The position numbers were made by a program, and so were the translations under genes. Shown here one piece after another: positions 33,351 through 42,107 of a stretch of DNA of 48,873 nucleotides (the first letter of the stretch is position 1; the number at the start of each line of letters is the position of its first letter). Source of the DNA: JALOAD01 sp023228995 [NCBI: Candidatus Muiribacterium halophilum]. Its GTDB lineage: Bacteria > Muiribacteriota > Muiribacteriia > Muiribacteriales. The DNA is taken from contig JALOAD010000025.1 in NCBI GenBank assembly GCA_023228995.1, positions 1-48,873 on the forward strand, in the 5' to 3' direction. The notes under the pieces were generated by a model that saw only the letters and a list, made by a program, of their open reading frames with translations, searched no databases and was not told where the DNA came from.

Positions 33351-34276
33351 AATGCTGAATTCATTATAAATACTGCAATATTATAAGAAAAGTGTGCTAT
33401 AATAGAAGCTTTAATATTGTATTTGACATATATCATGCCCAATGCAATTCCTAAAACAAATGTCCTCAACACATCTAAATATATAAAATAATTAAAATGT
33501 ATTATTGTAAAAATTAATGAAGATATTATAATACTTGTAAAAATATTTTGTTTTTTAAGTTTTTTAATTAAAAAATCTCTAAATATATATTCTTCATATA
33601 TGCTTACTATCAATAATACAAAAGTAAATAAAAGCAACTTTGACATAGGCTCTAAAGACACAAACTCTGTCCCTTTTTTTATATTAATTAATAATCCTGT
33701 TAAAAAAAAAGTAAAAAATATATTAATGTATATTATATAACTTTGCTTTGTTTGCTTATTTGAATTTTTAATTTTAAAACTATAATAAATTATAAATATC
33801 AATCTTATTATTGATATAAAAACATAATATAAATTAGAACTTCCTTTCCATAAAATAGATTTATTTGAATTATAAAAAAATTCAAATTCATTTCCTGGAT
33901 TATAATAAGATAATGCTGATATATCTTTCATTATTATTTCGTTTCCATTATTTATAAATGAATAATATAAATGAATTGATGATATAATCCATAAATCTAA
34001 TATACAAAATATTAAAAATAAAATTATAACAAGTAAATATGGATTATTTTTAATTTTTTTAAATGATATTGTAAATAAAGCTATTATAAGAAAAAAGCTA
34101 TATATAATTGTTTTAATTAAAGTTAAATTTCTAAAACTGAAATTTTGGAAAAAATCACTGAATATTATGTTAAAATCAAGTTCTGATAATATATCGGATA
34201 TATCCATATTGATATATTTAAATAAACCAACATAGATAATTAATAGTAAAATTGAAATTAAAAACTTTTTATACAT
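33338..34276 (-). CDS. CPBP family intramembrane metalloprotease
   Basis: A 312-residue membrane protein with about eight hydrophobic segments. The C-terminal CPBP (Abi/CAAX protease-like, PF02517) core has motif 1 SIYEEYIFRDFLIKKL (EExxxR), motif 2 LIFTIIHFNYF (FxxxH) and motif 3 IIAHFSYNIAVF. These residues bind a metal in Rce1-type proteases. Its role might be processing of a peptide or lipid-linked protein; no bacteriocin genes are near. The stop codon comes from a repeat module at the 3' end, so the last residues may be recent. Confidence 0.85.
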   Translation of the reverse strand: MYKKFLISILLLIIYVGLFKYINMDISDILSELDFNIIFSDFFQNFSFRNLTLIKTIIYSFFLIIALFTISFKKIKNNPYLLVIILFLIFCILDLWIISSIHLYYSFINNGNEIIMKDISALSYYNPGNEFEFFYNSNKSILWKGSSNLYYVFISIIRLIFIIYYSFKIKNSNKQTKQSYIIYINIFFTFFLTGLLINIKKGTEFVSLEPMSKLLLFTFVLLIVSIYEEYIFRDFLIKKLKKQNIFTSIIISSLIFTIIHFNYFIYLDVLRTFVLGIALGMIYVKYNIKASIIAHFSYNIAVFIMNSALFFY

Positions 34277-34299
34277 TAAAAACCACCAAATAATAAAGC

Positions 34300-34410
34300 A
34301 GTTAGCATAAATTCATTTTTTAAATGAATTTATTAGTTAGCAGCTACTTTGTAGCCTAGTAAACGGTTGGACAAGCCAACCTTGTTAGCACTGCTAAAGT
34401 TGTTAGTTGA
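34300..34410. repeat. Hairpin array, forward linker type
   Basis: AAATTCATTT/AAATGAATTT, GCTACTTTGTAGC, GGTTGG/CCAACC and GCTAAAGTTGT-like hairpins are joined by TTAGTTAG, CTAGTAAAC and TTGTTAGC. It matches the 20788 array. The third stem here is GGTTGG/CCAACC, longer than at 6426, with the extra base changed on both sides. Confidence 0.8.
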
Positions 34411-34433
34411 AAAAAACACTGTTTTTATACCAG

Positions 34434-34535
34434 TTTCATACACTTTCACATACCGCTTTTATACGCTTTCATACTGCTTTTATACTGCTTTTAATACAGA
34501 TCCCGGCTCAGAATAGTACCGGGATGACAACAATT
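34434..34535. repeat. ATACYGCTTT tandem repeats and REP palindrome
   Basis: 34434-34496 holds about six imperfect direct repeats of ATAC(C/T)GCTTTTAT or ATACGCTTTC; similar ones lie at 820-855. The REP palindrome (ATCCCGG/CCGGGAT with GCTCAGAATAGTA loop) follows at 34499-34529. Confidence 0.65.
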
Positions 34536-34564
34536 ACAGAATAGTATCAGGATTACAAAATGAC

Positions 34565-34788
34565 ACAGCATATGAAATTTTTAAATAACTGTGACTGCAA
34601 TTTTTTCTGCAAAAAATTGCTTGTAACAAAAGTCTTCGACTTTCCTGTGACATTAGAACCTGTAAAGCTTTTCCTATTTCACCATTTCACCATCTCACTA
34701 TTTCACCATTTCACTATCTCACTATTTCACAAATTATTCATTTTTAATTTTTAATTTTTAATTCTTAATTTTTAATTTTTAATTATCT
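34565..34788. repeat. Mixed repeat tract upstream of plus-strand-empty gap
   Basis: Hairpins GCAATTTTTT/AAAAAATTGC (about 34594-34620) and AAAGTCTTCGACTTT (about 34629-34643) are followed by TTCACCATTTCAC/TCTCACTA tandem repeats (34675-34732) and AATTTTTAATT repeats (34738-34788), which end at the Nudix gene's stop codon. No gene is supported in this 512-base gap. Confidence 0.65.
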
Positions 34789-35199
34789 TTATACCCGCCA
34801 CTGTCTTTTATAGTATTCGCCAATTATTTCTGCATGATCAAAAGCAAGCTCAAGTGCAAGTGGATTATTTGTAATATTAACTTCCATAGCATCATCTGCT
34901 GCTTTTATTTGATCAATATTACCATTATACTCAGCAATATATACAACCGATACTGTATGTCCCCTTGGATCTCTTTGAGGTTCTGACCATATTCCAAGAA
35001 GTCTCTTTATTTTTACATCAACTGATATTTCTTCTTTCATTTCACGAAAAAGTGCTGTTTCAACTTTTTCACCATAATCAACAAAACCTCCAGGAAGAGC
35101 CCAATTGCCTTTATAAGGGTCGTTTTTTCTTTTAATTAGAACTATACCGTTTTTGGTTTCAACAATGCCATCAACCGTTAAAGCAGGATTTTTATACAT
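34789..35199 (-). CDS. Nudix hydrolase
   Basis: A 136-residue protein with a full Nudix box GGFVDYGEKVETALFREMKE followed by EISVDV (GX5EX7REUXEE), near residues 36-60. It starts MYKNPALTVDGIVETKNGIV, like ADP-ribose pyrophosphatase/NUDT-type proteins. It probably cleaves ADP-ribose or another nucleoside diphosphate derivative; the exact substrate is not readable. It is transcribed separately from hup, which has a terminator before it. Confidence 0.9.
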   Translation of the reverse strand: MYKNPALTVDGIVETKNGIVLIKRKNDPYKGNWALPGGFVDYGEKVETALFREMKEEISVDVKIKRLLGIWSEPQRDPRGHTVSVVYIAEYNGNIDQIKAADDAMEVNITNNPLALELAFDHAEIIGEYYKRQWRV

Positions 35200-35213
35200 A
35201 AATTCTCCCTTAT

Positions 35214-35243
35214 ATAAAAATAGCCCCTTTTAAAAGGGGCTAT
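35214..35243 (-). terminator. Rho-independent terminator of hup
   Basis: The perfect 22-bp palindrome TAGCCCCTTTTAAAAGGGGC plus TA (35221-35242) is followed on the minus strand by TTTTTATAT. Confidence 0.85.
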
Positions 35244-35268
35244 ATAAAATTAAATGTTTACTTAATAA

Positions 35269-35550
35269 TTATTTAACAGCTTCTTTAAGAGCTTTACCAG
35301 GTCTGAATTTAGGGACTCTAGTAGCTTTAATCTTAATTTCTTCACCAGTTCTTGGATTAACGCCTTTTCTTGCTTTTCTTTCAGCTATTTCAAAAGTACC
35401 AAAACCAATTAGGCTAACTTTGTCAGCTTTTTTAAGAGTTCCAGTAATTTCTTCTACCATAGCTTCTAAAGCACTTTTTGCGTCTTTCTTGCTGATTGAA
35501 GCGTTTTTTGCGATTGCATCAATTAGTTCCATTTTGTTCATTTTGTCCAC
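35269..35550 (-). CDS. hup: HU family DNA-binding protein
   Basis: A 93-residue nucleoid protein. It starts MDKMNKMELIDAIAKNASIS, with the DNA-binding arm signature GFGTFEIAERKARKGVNPRT and GEEIKIKATRVPKFRPGKAL. It bends and compacts DNA without strict sequence specificity. Start at 35550, or at MNKMELI three codons later; GGCGGGTGG lies upstream. A consensus promoter precedes it and it is a single-gene transcript. Confidence 0.97.
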   Translation of the reverse strand: MDKMNKMELIDAIAKNASISKKDAKSALEAMVEEITGTLKKADKVSLIGFGTFEIAERKARKGVNPRTGEEIKIKATRVPKFRPGKALKEAVK

Positions 35551-35582
35551 CCGCCTTTCCTTTGATTTGTTGTTATACCTAA

Positions 35583-35612
35583 TATTTAATCAATCTCAAA
35601 GCCAAATGTCAA
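35583..35612 (-). promoter_or_regulatory. Promoter of hup
   Basis: On the minus strand a perfect TTGACA (35607-35612), 18 bases, TAAATA (35583-35588), about 32 bases before the ATG. Confidence 0.6.
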
Positions 35613-35660
35613 ATATTTTTAAAAAATTTTTTTTAAAAGCTAACCGATAACCTTAATGTA

Positions 35661-35722
35661 GATGCGGTATTCTGGTATATAAGGTTTTTAGAATACAATT
35701 TTTGCACGAAAATACCACGCAT
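35661..35722. other. Intergenic segment with two competing stems
   Basis: ATGCGGTATT (35662-35671) can pair with AATACCACGCAT (35711-35722) with a 2-base bulge, while the overlapping GTATTCT (35667-35673) can pair exactly with AGAATAC (35690-35696). The two pairings exclude each other. The segment lies upstream of the hup promoter and beyond the endoQ terminator, so it is in neither transcript. Confidence 0.4.
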
Positions 35723-35768
35723 TTTCAACTTTGCAATACTTTAACTATATTATTTTGATACAGCTTTA

Positions 35769-35799
35769 TAAAAAAACCTTTTAAGGTTACAGGTTTTTT
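35769..35799 (-). terminator. Terminator of the che/endoQ operon
   Basis: On the minus strand AAAAAACCT pairs with AGGTTTTTT, ending in a T-run, 18 bases after the endoQ stop. Confidence 0.65.
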
Positions 35800-35816
35800 G
35801 ATTATATAAAATGATT

Positions 35817-37103
35817 TTAGCAAATATTAATATCAAGAAAATTCAATTCTTTTCCAACTACTAATTTCCCGTATTCACCATCATAACCTGGAAAGAATGA
35901 AAAGTTGCCATTTTTAACTTGTTCTATTGACCATAATAATCTTTCATTTTCTTTTCTATGATTTTCTACATTAAAATTTTTCCATAAAGCACGTTCTGAA
36001 CCATAAAAATTTATAATTTCATAAGCTTTTTCAGAGATTTTTTTCGAAAAAGTCTTATTTCCTTTTGCAAACAATATAACGTCAGTAAGTGGAACTAACC
36101 ATTTGTAATTTTTCCTTTCATAAGGATTCAAAATAAGTCTATCCTCTGCTTTATGCACTTTTACAATATCAAGAAGCTGTTCATAAACTCCTATTGTGAG
36201 TTTTTTCTTACATACTGGACATATTTTACTTTCAGGTGTAAAGTCAGGAGAAAACACACATTCTGAATGTTCATGTCCTACTTTACCTTTTCTATGACCT
36301 GTTAAAAAAAACTTTCCTTCTTGAGGAGGAAATTCATAAGTAAATGTTTTTTCTTTATCTTTTAAACATTTCATTATATTGTTATAATCAAGCAAATCGC
36401 ATTTTACTTGAGTGTATTCTCTGCCAATTCTATTAAGTCCTGGTGAATGACAATCACTATTTGATATAAAGTTAATATTATCAAGCTCAGGTATTAGTGA
36501 TAACATTTGAGGATCTGAACTTAAGCCTGTTTCTACTATACTTATTAATTTTTTTGCTTCGCCAAACATATCATTTAAGGAATACAAAGGATTAATTGAC
36601 CCAAATATTCCTTGCGGTGTCATTACATGAGCTGGTATAAACTCAATATTTTCATTAATTGATTTTATTGCTTCCATAAATATATTTACATCTTTAAGTG
36701 AATAAAATTTAATAAATGGTCTTCCAATATTATTACTTACTCCTATACTTTCTATATAATCTGCTGTTTTTTTAACAGATAAAAAATCAGGAAATGTCAT
36801 TACTATATGAAATAGTTTTCTTTTTCCTTTTGCATAAGGAATTGTAAATATAACTTCTGTTTGAAGTATAAAATAATGTTTATCTGAAAATTTAGATATA
36901 AAAATACCTTCTGCAATTTGAGAAAGTTCATTAGAAAGGAGTTTTTGCCATTTCCTATGAAGACAATCTCCAGTACCAAAAATATCTATTCCTTTTAATT
37001 TCATGCCATAAACAATACTTTCAAGAGAAACTTGACCTACACCACCTGAATATCCAGAATGAGAATGAAGGTCAATATTAAGCATATTCAAATTTACAGG
37101 CAT
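35817..37103 (-). CDS. Endonuclease Q-like PHP-domain nuclease
   Basis: The 428-residue protein follows the EndoQ plan. The PHP domain starts IDLHSHSGYS (about 10-19), with FGTGDCLHRKW, then FIPAHVMTPQGIFGS, VETGLSSDPQMLSLIPELD, NFISNSDCHSPGLNRIGREY and the YEFPPQEGKFFLTGHRKG motif. A zinc-ribbon-like CPVC follows, then LTIGVYEQLLDIV. EndoQ cuts DNA 5' to deaminated bases (U, hypoxanthine) and abasic sites. Its ATG overlaps the cheX stop (TAATG), so it is translated with the chemotaxis genes, an unexpected place for a repair enzyme. Confidence 0.85.
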   Translation of the reverse strand: MPVNLNMLNIDLHSHSGYSGGVGQVSLESIVYGMKLKGIDIFGTGDCLHRKWQKLLSNELSQIAEGIFISKFSDKHYFILQTEVIFTIPYAKGKRKLFHIVMTFPDFLSVKKTADYIESIGVSNNIGRPFIKFYSLKDVNIFMEAIKSINENIEFIPAHVMTPQGIFGSINPLYSLNDMFGEAKKLISIVETGLSSDPQMLSLIPELDNINFISNSDCHSPGLNRIGREYTQVKCDLLDYNNIMKCLKDKEKTFTYEFPPQEGKFFLTGHRKGKVGHEHSECVFSPDFTPESKICPVCKKKLTIGVYEQLLDIVKVHKAEDRLILNPYERKNYKWLVPLTDVILFAKGNKTFSKKISEKAYEIINFYGSERALWKNFNVENHRKENERLLWSIEQVKNGNFSFFPGYDGEYGKLVVGKELNFLDINIC

Positions 37104-37579
37104 TAATTTTTTTCTCTTAATGCTACATTTATTATTATTTCACCAACTTCAGGTTGTAAAAGAGGTATTACAAGAGTTTGAGTTTCCATGTTAGGACTAC
37201 TCATCTCAAGATTATTCCCTACAAATAAAGTAGGAGGAGTTATATCAAATTCAAAACCAAGATCATTAAGCTGACTTACAGCATTACCACTTATTATATT
37301 GCCAAGTTCAGCGAGTGCAGAAGCTACCATTTCATCATACTCGGTAATAATTTCTCCGCCCATCATAAGTCCTGATATTTTAAGTGCAGTCTTCATATCC
37401 ATATCATATAAAACTCTACCTTCTATTTGACCAGCAACACCTATTACAATTACAACTCCTTTTGTTAATAAAGGATAAGATCTTAATGCAAGATCTCCTC
37501 TAGCAAACTCAACACTAGCCATTTCTCTTAAAACAGTTATTGCAGATTCAACAAATGGGTTTATATATTCAACTCTCAT
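37103..37579 (-). CDS. cheX: Chemotaxis phosphatase CheX
   Basis: A 158-residue CheC/CheX/FliY-family phosphatase that removes phosphate from CheY-P. It starts MRVEYINPFVESAITVLREM as CheX does. The catalytic ExxN motif is in ASALAELGNIISGNAVSQL (about 87-105). There is one such motif, as in CheX (CheC has two). GGGAGG within the cheY end serves as its Shine-Dalgarno, and it sits one base after cheY. Confidence 0.92.
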   Translation of the reverse strand: MRVEYINPFVESAITVLREMASVEFARGDLALRSYPLLTKGVVIVIGVAGQIEGRVLYDMDMKTALKISGLMMGGEIITEYDEMVASALAELGNIISGNAVSQLNDLGFEFDITPPTLFVGNNLEMSSPNMETQTLVIPLLQPEVGEIIINVALREKN

Positions 37580-37580
37580 G

Positions 37581-38003
37581 CTATTTGCCTCCCATTTTTA
37601 TAAGAAAGTTTTTAATAATATTACAAGCATCAGGTATTTTAAATGGTTTTACAATAAAATATTTTGCACCTTTAACAATAGCTTCTTTGACCATATCCTG
37701 ATGACCAAGGGCTGAAACCATTACAATAACTGCGTTTGGGTCATCTGCCATAATTCCTTCAACTGCCTGAATTCCATCCATATCAGGCATTGTTATATCC
37801 ATAGTAACTATGTCAGGTTTTGTTGATTTATAAAGTTTTATAGCTTCTCTACCATTTCCTGCCGAACCTACTACTTCTCCATCGAGTATTTTTACAACTC
37901 TTTCAAGATTTTTAACCATAAAAGCAGAGTCATCTACTAAAAGAAATCTAAACTTTTCACCATTTGCTTTGTGTACCGCCTGAATACTAACTTCATCTAT
38001 CAT
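37581..38003 (-). CDS. cheY: CheY-like response regulator
   Basis: A 140-residue single receiver domain with an N-terminal extension of about 18 residues (MIDEVSIQAVHKANGEKF). Acid pocket VDDSAFM (D24, D25), phospho-acceptor Asp69 in TMDITMPDMDG, SALGHQD (Ser switch) and KPFKIPD (Lys). Its position between cheB and cheX fits the flagellar motor CheY that is the substrate of CheX. Confidence 0.9.
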   Translation of the reverse strand: MIDEVSIQAVHKANGEKFRFLLVDDSAFMVKNLERVVKILDGEVVGSAGNGREAIKLYKSTKPDIVTMDITMPDMDGIQAVEGIMADDPNAVIVMVSALGHQDMVKEAIVKGAKYFIVKPFKIPDACNIIKNFLIKMGGK

Positions 38004-38026
38004 ATAAAAATCCTCCGTTTAATTTA

Positions 38027-39091
38027 TCATTTATTTGTAAAATCTATTATTTCTTTATGAATATCATATAAAGATACAACTTTGTCTAAATTGCCTAATT
38101 CATTTGCAACTCTAGGCATTCCATATACAATAGAGGTTTTTTCATCCTGACCTATAGTATATCCACCAAATTTTTTTATCATGCCAATATTTTTTGCACC
38201 ATCACTGCCCATTCCAGTCATTATAATACCCATAGTATTTCTTGAATAATTTTTGGCAACAGATTCAAAAAGCACATCAGCAGAAGGTCTATGTCTATTA
38301 ACCGGATCATCTTGTGCAATATCAATAATAAGATTAACTCCTTGTCTTCTAACTTTAAGATGATAATTTCCTGGAGCTAAAAAAACTTTACCATCAGAAC
38401 AAACATCATTATTCTCTGCTTCTTTTACATACAGTTTTGAAACAGAATTCAACCTTTCTGCAAATGCTTTGGTAAAACCCGCCGGCATATGCTGTACAAT
38501 AAGTATGCAAGCTTTAAGATCTTGAGGAAGTTTAGGAAGAACTTCCATTATAGCATTAGGTCCGCCAGTTGAAATACCGATAGCAATTATTTTGTTCAGA
38601 TGATTATTTTTTAGAATTTTTTCAGAATACTCTTCTTTTTTTTCCAATTTAGTTAAAGCAAAAATAGGATTTTTAATAATTATTTTACTTTTACTGTAAT
38701 TTGCATTTTTAACCTTAGAAATTATTTCTTCTGTTGATTTTTTTATATTTATATCTATACTTCTACCAGAAGGTTTAGGAATAAAATCAAAAGCACCGAA
38801 TTCAAGAGCTTTAATTGTAATCTGTGCATGTTCTGTAGTTAAAGATGATATCATAACAACTTGTATTTTTGGATAATTTTTTTTTATCGCTTTTAAAGTT
38901 TCCATACCATTCATATTAGGCATTTCAATATCTAAAGTTATAACATCAGGTTTTTCAATTTTTATCTTTTCAAGAGCATCTATTCCGTCTCTTGCTGTAT
39001 TTATTACTTTAATATCATTATCTGTAGATAAAATTTCAGATAAAAATTTTCTCATCAAAGCCGAATCATCAACTACAATAACTTTTATCAT
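38027..39091 (-). CDS. cheB: Chemotaxis methylesterase CheB
   Basis: The 354-residue protein has an N-terminal receiver (VVDDSALMRKFL, phospho-Asp54 in TLDIEMPNMNG) and a C-terminal methylesterase/deamidase (about 165-354). The catalytic triad is visible as Ser in AIGISTGGPNA, His in VQHMPAGFTKAF and Asp in MTGMGSDGAKNIG. It demethylates chemoreceptors for adaptation. Its ATG overlaps the cheA stop as ATGA. No MCP genes are in the window. Confidence 0.96.
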   Translation of the reverse strand: MIKVIVVDDSALMRKFLSEILSTDNDIKVINTARDGIDALEKIKIEKPDVITLDIEMPNMNGMETLKAIKKNYPKIQVVMISSLTTEHAQITIKALEFGAFDFIPKPSGRSIDINIKKSTEEIISKVKNANYSKSKIIIKNPIFALTKLEKKEEYSEKILKNNHLNKIIAIGISTGGPNAIMEVLPKLPQDLKACILIVQHMPAGFTKAFAERLNSVSKLYVKEAENNDVCSDGKVFLAPGNYHLKVRRQGVNLIIDIAQDDPVNRHRPSADVLFESVAKNYSRNTMGIIMTGMGSDGAKNIGMIKKFGGYTIGQDEKTSIVYGMPRVANELGNLDKVVSLYDIHKEIIDFTNK

Positions 39092-41259
39092 GAATTTATC
39101 CTTTCAATTAATTTATTAATATCAAGTATAAGACTAACTCTTCCATCACCAAGTATATTTGCACCAGCAATTCCCGGAGTAATCACAAGATCAGAATCAA
39201 GATTTTTAATAACAACTTCCTGTTCACCGTAAAGCTTATCAACAATTAGTCCAACTTTTTTATCTGCATAATCAAGTATAACAATGTAATAATCTTCTCT
39301 TTCTTTTTCAGGATATCTAAATATTTCCTCAATAGAAATAACAGATATAACATTATTTCTAATATTAATAGTTTTATGCCCTTTAACAAAAAATAAATCT
39401 TTTTTTGAAAGTTTTACTGTTTCTTCGACCGAATTCAATGGTATTGAATAAACCTGACCAAGCCCACTAACAAGCAAAGCCTGTATTATAGCCATTGTAA
39501 GTGGCAGTTTTATACGAACAACCGTCCCTTTTCCTTGTTCACTCTCCATTTCAACAGTTCCATTAACTTTTTCCATACTTTTTCTAACAACATCCATACC
39601 AACACCACGACCACTAAGTCCAGTTACAGAAGTTGCTGTAGAAAACCCAGGCTCAAAAACAAGGCTAAATATTTCTTTATCTTTAAGAGAATCTTTCATA
39701 CCTTCCATAATAAGACCTTTTTGGAGAGCTTTATCAAGAATTTTTTCTCTTGAAAGACCCTTACCATCATCTATAACTTCAATAAAAATATAATTTCCTT
39801 CATGTTTTGCTTTTAACGTAATATGACCTTCAGCAGATTTTCCGCAAGCAATTCTTTCTTCTTGAGTTTCAATGCCATGATCAAGAGCATTTCTAATAAT
39901 ATGAACAAGAGGATCTCCTAAAACTTCAATTACAGTCTTATCAAGTTCAGTATCCTGACCTTCTATTTTTAATTCGATTTTTTTACCAAGTTCTCTAGAA
40001 ATATCTCTAATCATTCTCGGGAATCTTTTAAATACTTTATCAATAGGAAGCATTCGTATTTTCATAGTATTCTGTTGCATTTCACTATTAAGTCTTCTAG
40101 TCATAAGATTAGTTTCTTTAAATTCTTCAGAAAGTTTTTTAAAATCTACAAGTAATTGACTTAATTTTTTTATAAATTCCAAATTATCAGAAGAATATGA
40201 ACTAATAAGAGATTTAATTTCATAAAGTCTTTTATCAAATTCATTTTCCAATCTAAAATATCTTGAAGTATTAATAACTTGTTCACCAATAAGATTAAGA
40301 AGTTCATCAATTTTATAACTGTCAACCCTCAAACTTTGAATAGATTCTTTTTTGGTAAGATTATCAGAATTTACCACAATATCTTTTTCATCTTCAATAA
40401 TTTCAGATTTAATATTGCTTTTGGATTTATTTTCATTAGAAATATTTTCTTCCTTATCATCAATAATAAAAGGTAAAATTTGTATATCTTCAACTTCATT
40501 TGGAATAAATATCTTAGATTTAAGAGAATCAATATTACCTTCAACTGAAACAACAAATAAACCAGATTCAATAAAATCATCCGAATTAAGAATATCAATA
40601 CTTGGTTTAGATTTTATAATCTTTGCATTATTTTCAATTTCTCTAATAATAATAAATCTACCAACAGAAGGCATTGCAGAATTCTGAGAAAATACAATTT
40701 TTAAGTATAAAAGTTTTTTATTTTGTTTAAATTCCTGTTTCAAAATATCTTTTTCTATTTTTGTAATGTCAATATTAAAAAGCTCTGTATTTATAACATC
40801 TTTAACTTGTTCAACAGATTTTTCTTCTTTTTTCACCGTACTTTTTGCTTTTTTTACTGTTTTTTTTGAATCTTTATTTTCTCTAGTTTCAATAGCTTTA
40901 AGCTGTTTTTTTATCTCTTTGGCATCAACACCTTCTTCGCCCTTAGATTCAATATTTTTAAGCATAACTTTTACAATATCCATTGCTTTTAAAACAAAAT
41001 CATTTATATCAGCTGAAAAATCCATTTTATTTTCTTTCAATAAAGTGAATATATTTTCAATACTATGCATTAAAGCACAAAGATCTTCATATCCCATTGT
41101 TCCAGCAGAACCTTTGACAGTATGAGCAGCACGAAATATTTCATTTAGATAATCTTCATTATTAGGTTCATTTTCAAGACTCAATAAATTATCATCTATT
41201 ATTTCAATTTTTTCAAAAGCTTCTTCAAGAAAATCCTTCAATAAATCATCAAGGTTCAT
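39088..41259 (-). CDS. cheA: Chemotaxis histidine kinase CheA
   Basis: The 723-residue kinase has P1 HPt with phospho-His46 in FRAAHTVKGSAGTMGYEDL, a lysine-rich linker with a P2-like region (about 165-265), the P3 dimerisation helices (about 315-405, SLRVDSYKIDELLNLIGEQV), the P4 ATPase with HIIRNALDHGIE (N-box), VIDDGKGL (G1) and GLSGRGVGMDVV (G2), and the P5 CheW-like domain (about 590-723). Chemotaxis sensor signals go through it to CheY and CheB. No separate cheW is seen nearby. Confidence 0.96.
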   Translation of the reverse strand: MNLDDLLKDFLEEAFEKIEIIDDNLLSLENEPNNEDYLNEIFRAAHTVKGSAGTMGYEDLCALMHSIENIFTLLKENKMDFSADINDFVLKAMDIVKVMLKNIESKGEEGVDAKEIKKQLKAIETRENKDSKKTVKKAKSTVKKEEKSVEQVKDVINTELFNIDITKIEKDILKQEFKQNKKLLYLKIVFSQNSAMPSVGRFIIIREIENNAKIIKSKPSIDILNSDDFIESGLFVVSVEGNIDSLKSKIFIPNEVEDIQILPFIIDDKEENISNENKSKSNIKSEIIEDEKDIVVNSDNLTKKESIQSLRVDSYKIDELLNLIGEQVINTSRYFRLENEFDKRLYEIKSLISSYSSDNLEFIKKLSQLLVDFKKLSEEFKETNLMTRRLNSEMQQNTMKIRMLPIDKVFKRFPRMIRDISRELGKKIELKIEGQDTELDKTVIEVLGDPLVHIIRNALDHGIETQEERIACGKSAEGHITLKAKHEGNYIFIEVIDDGKGLSREKILDKALQKGLIMEGMKDSLKDKEIFSLVFEPGFSTATSVTGLSGRGVGMDVVRKSMEKVNGTVEMESEQGKGTVVRIKLPLTMAIIQALLVSGLGQVYSIPLNSVEETVKLSKKDLFFVKGHKTINIRNNVISVISIEEIFRYPEKEREDYYIVILDYADKKVGLIVDKLYGEQEVVIKNLDSDLVITPGIAGANILGDGRVSLILDINKLIERINS

Positions 41260-41261
41260 AA

Positions 41262-42107
41262 TTAATCTCCAATTTTTTTATAAACAATTCCACCATTAAT
41301 AACTTTAAAGTCAAATAAATCTTTATATTTAGACAAACTTTCAGAATGACCAATAAAAAAATAACCACCAGGATTCAATGCTTTATGAAATTCCTTTATA
41401 GCATGTTCTCGCATTGCATCATCAAAATATATCATTACATTTCTACAAAAAATAACATCTAAACCTCTAAGATATGTAGAAGTTTTCATATTAGCATACA
41501 TAAAAGTAATCATTTTTTTTACTTCAGGTTTAACTTCTATTCTATCCTCATGCTCAATAAAATATTTTTTAAGTACATTAGGTGGCATATTTTGAAGTCT
41601 TTTTTTAGCATAATTACCTTCTTTTGCAATAGACAAAGCAGTTTCAGAAATATCAGTAGCATAAATTTGCATTTGCATATTAGAAGCTTTCAAACCAGCT
41701 TTTTCTAAATAAGCAACAGCAAGTGAATATGGTTCTTGACCTGTAGAACAACCAGCCGACCAAATATTAATAGCAACTTTTTTAGTAAATATTGAAGGTT
41801 TTTTTTCAAAAAGTTCAGGTAAAACAGTATCAGTATAAGCTTTAAAATGACCTGAATTTCTAAAAAAAGAAGTTTCATTAACAGTTAAAAGATCAAGAAG
41901 AACTTTAACTTCAATATCAGCAGATACAGATCTTTTATTTAAAAATGCATAATAAGAATTAAAATCTTTATATCCAAGTTCAGCTAATCTATCTTTAAGC
42001 TTAAATTCCATTCTAAGTTTGTTTTTTTGATTAAAATCCATACCACTTGAACGATAAACAAAATCTTTAAACATCTGAAACTCTGCATCATTTAGTATTT
42101 GACCCAT
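41262..42107 (-). CDS. cheR: Chemotaxis methyltransferase CheR
   Basis: A 281-residue SAM-dependent glutamate methyltransferase for chemoreceptors. It has the N-terminal helical domain (about 1-80, FKDFVYRSSGMDFNQKNK), NETSFFRNSGHF, the SAM motif INIWSAGCSTGQEPYSLAV, YATDISETAL, and FCRNVMIYFD followed by GYFFIGHSESL. The gene overlaps the preceding secreted-protein gene by 20 bases and lies two bases from cheA. Confidence 0.96.
   Translation of the reverse strand: MGQILNDAEFQMFKDFVYRSSGMDFNQKNKLRMEFKLKDRLAELGYKDFNSYYAFLNKRSVSADIEVKVLLDLLTVNETSFFRNSGHFKAYTDTVLPELFEKKPSIFTKKVAINIWSAGCSTGQEPYSLAVAYLEKAGLKASNMQMQIYATDISETALSIAKEGNYAKKRLQNMPPNVLKKYFIEHEDRIEVKPEVKKMITFMYANMKTSTYLRGLDVIFCRNVMIYFDDAMREHAIKEFHKALNPGGYFFIGHSESLSKYKDLFDFKVINGGIVYKKIGD

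Noticed and set aside
33338-35199. A bacteriocin or defence island around the CPBP protease
   Set aside because: Neighbours are a GLUG lipoprotein, a Nudix hydrolase and HU; nothing peptide-like or defensive is adjacent.
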